Source of the DNA: Sphingobium quisquiliarum P25 | GTDB taxonomy: Bacteria > Pseudomonadota > Alphaproteobacteria > Sphingomonadales > Sphingomonadaceae | DNA length: 49,476 nt | Direction: 5' to 3' | NCBI RefSeq assembly: GCF_000445065.1 | Contig: NZ_ATHO01000097.1 | Location: forward strand, 1-49,476 | Part shown: positions 48,669 through 49,476 of the stretch, one piece after another | Layout: every line of letters begins with the position of its first letter | Numbering within the stretch: the stretch's first letter is position 1 | The notes under the pieces: model-generated | The model's input: only the letters and a program-made list of their open reading frames with translations | What the model was told of the DNA's origin: nothing | Databases searched by the model: none | Program-made: the position numbers and the translations under genes

Positions 48669-49267
48669 GCGAAGCGGCGCTGCGCCTGTCGGGCATTGCC
48701 TGCGCGCGTGGCGGGCGGCTGCTGTTCCGGGGTGTGGACCTGCATCTGGAGGCGGGCGGCAGCGCCCTGCTGCGCGGCCCAAACGGCATCGGCAAGTCCA
48801 GCCTGATGCGGATCTGCGCCGGGCTGCTGCGCGAAGCGGCGGGGACGGTCGAACGGCACGGACAGATCGCGATGGCGGACGAGCGGCTGGCGCTGGATTT
48901 GGAGCAGCCGCTGATGCAGGCGCTGTCTTTCTGGGCAAGGCTGGACGGGGCGGACGCGGCGGCGCTGGATGGGGCGCTGGCGGCGATGGCCCTGATGCCG
49001 CTGCACGATGCGCCGGTGCGGATGCTCTCGACCGGGCAGCGCAAGCGGGCGGCGCTGGCGCGGGTGATCGCGAGCGGCGCGGTCATCTGGCTGCTGGACG
49101 AGCCGGGCAACGGGCTGGACGACGCATCGCTGGCGCTGCTGGGGCGCTGCGTGGAGGCGCATCTGGCGGGCGGCGGGATCGTGCTGGCGGCGTCGCACCA
49201 GCCCCTGCCGCTGCGCGCGCCGGTGCTGCTGGACCTTGCGGCCTATGGTGTCGAGGAAGCCGCATGA
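48665..49267 (+). CDS. ccmA: Haem exporter ATP-binding protein CcmA
   Basis: 200 residues. ABC ATPase of cytochrome c maturation system I, acting with CcmB, CcmC and CcmD to load haem onto CcmE. Walker A LRGPNGIGKSSLM, the signature LSTGQRKRAALAR and Walker B VIWLLDEPGNGLDDAS are clear; the LSTGQ variant and short length are typical of CcmA. It overlaps the metallopeptidase gene and the ccmB gene by four bases each. Confidence 0.95.
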   Translation: MSEAALRLSGIACARGGRLLFRGVDLHLEAGGSALLRGPNGIGKSSLMRICAGLLREAAGTVERHGQIAMADERLALDLEQPLMQALSFWARLDGADAAALDGALAAMALMPLHDAPVRMLSTGQRKRAALARVIASGAVIWLLDEPGNGLDDASLALLGRCVEAHLAGGGIVLAASHQPLPLRAPVLLDLAAYGVEEAA

Positions 49268-49476
49268 GGGTGCTGGCCCTGCTGGTGGCGCGGGACCTGC
49301 GGCAGGCGTGGCAGTCTGCGGGGCTGTGGCTGCCGGTCGCCTTCCTGCTGCTGGTGGCGAGCCTCTATCCCTTCGCGGTGGGGCCGGACGCGGCGCTGCT
49401 GCGGCGATCGGGCGGGGGCATGCTGTGGATCGCGGCGCTGCTCGCCAGCCTGCTGCCGGTCGACCGCCTGGTCGCG
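49264..49476 (+). CDS. ccmB: Haem exporter membrane protein CcmB (partial)
   Basis: The first 71 residues only; the gene runs off the right edge. Membrane partner of CcmA. It starts MRVLALLVARDLRQAWQSAG, then has a hydrophobic segment (WLPVAFLLLVASLYPFAVGPD) and the beginning of a second (LWIAALLASLLPVDRL), as in CcmB. ATG overlaps the ccmA stop. Confidence 0.93.
   Translation, partial: MRVLALLVARDLRQAWQSAGLWLPVAFLLLVASLYPFAVGPDAALLRRSGGGMLWIAALLASLLPVDRLVA

Overview
The window is high-GC chromosomal DNA from an alphaproteobacterium, most likely a member of the Sphingomonadaceae (Sphingobium/Sphingomonas-like). The basis is: a UrcA-family protein; the gene neighbourhoods lnt-metK-trmB, trnW-secE-nusG-rplK-rplA, rplU-rpmA-GNAT-obgE-proB and cvpA-radA; an alphaproteobacterial-type LexA box (GAAC-N7-GAAC) in front of uvrA; EcfG-like promoters (GGAAC-N16/17-CGTT type) in front of small stress-type genes; and many copies of the palindromic intergenic repeat whose arms begin CGTTCG, which is typical of sphingomonads. 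The species is not fixed by this evidence. Apart from one AT-richer gene block near 15.5-16.8 kb the window looks like a core chromosome. There is no prophage, insertion sequence, rRNA operon or CRISPR array.

Layout. 1-1.5 kb (minus): a small-terminase-like helix-turn-helix gene running off the left edge and a one-span membrane protein with a TonB-like C-terminus. 1.6-8.0 kb (plus): YqaA/DedA-type membrane protein, lnt, metK, an EamA transporter, trmB and a stress-type short-chain dehydrogenase. 8.0-9.4 kb (minus): three small unknown genes, at least one behind an EcfG-like promoter. 9.5-11.4 kb: a LytS-type sensor kinase overlapping a LytTR response regulator. 11.5-15.5 kb: a UrcA protein, then SOS-controlled uvrA carrying an in-frame palindromic repeat. 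15.5-17.3 kb: the accessory block, an AT-richer P-loop ATPase followed by a ParE-type toxin-antitoxin pair. 17.5-19.3 kb: cold-shock protein, small unknown proteins and a second terminase-small-subunit-like HTH protein. 19.6-22.7 kb (minus): sucC-etfB-etfA behind a cluster of TTTGCAAA boxes. 22.8-23.4 kb (minus): a small lipoprotein and a 59-residue protein. 23.7-26.2 kb: a short NfrB-like glycosyltransferase with an NfrA-C-like partner. 26.2-28.3 kb: a TauE/SafE exporter with its TIGR02186 partner, and a DUF488 protein. 28.4-30.7 kb: pyrB overlapping a dihydroorotase homologue that lacks the metal-binding HxH. 30.7-33.1 kb: tRNA-Trp, secE, nusG, rplK, rplA and a strong terminator. 33.3-36.9 kb: a DEAD-box helicase, a Kef/YbaL-type antiporter and a 40-residue membrane peptide. 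37.0-42.5 kb: a doubtful small membrane gene, rplU, rpmA, GNAT, obgE, proB and an extended SDR. 42.5-45.3 kb: cvpA and radA (minus) and an EEP-family hydrolase. 45.3-49.5 kb: a patatin-related protein, a lipoprotein, a zincin-like metalloprotease, ccmA and the start of ccmB.

Most genes serve translation, protein export, nucleotide and amino-acid synthesis, DNA repair and envelope biogenesis. The points that stand out are: the repeat captured inside UvrA; the isolated ATPase plus toxin-antitoxin block, which is the best candidate here for an uncharacterised (possibly defence) module; the two related terminase-small-subunit-like proteins without a visible phage; the compact NfrB/NfrA-like pair; a set of candidate EcfG promoters; and the TTTGCAAA array in front of sucC. 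Nothing here could be searched against databases, so family names rest on recognised motifs, gene order and memory of the families.
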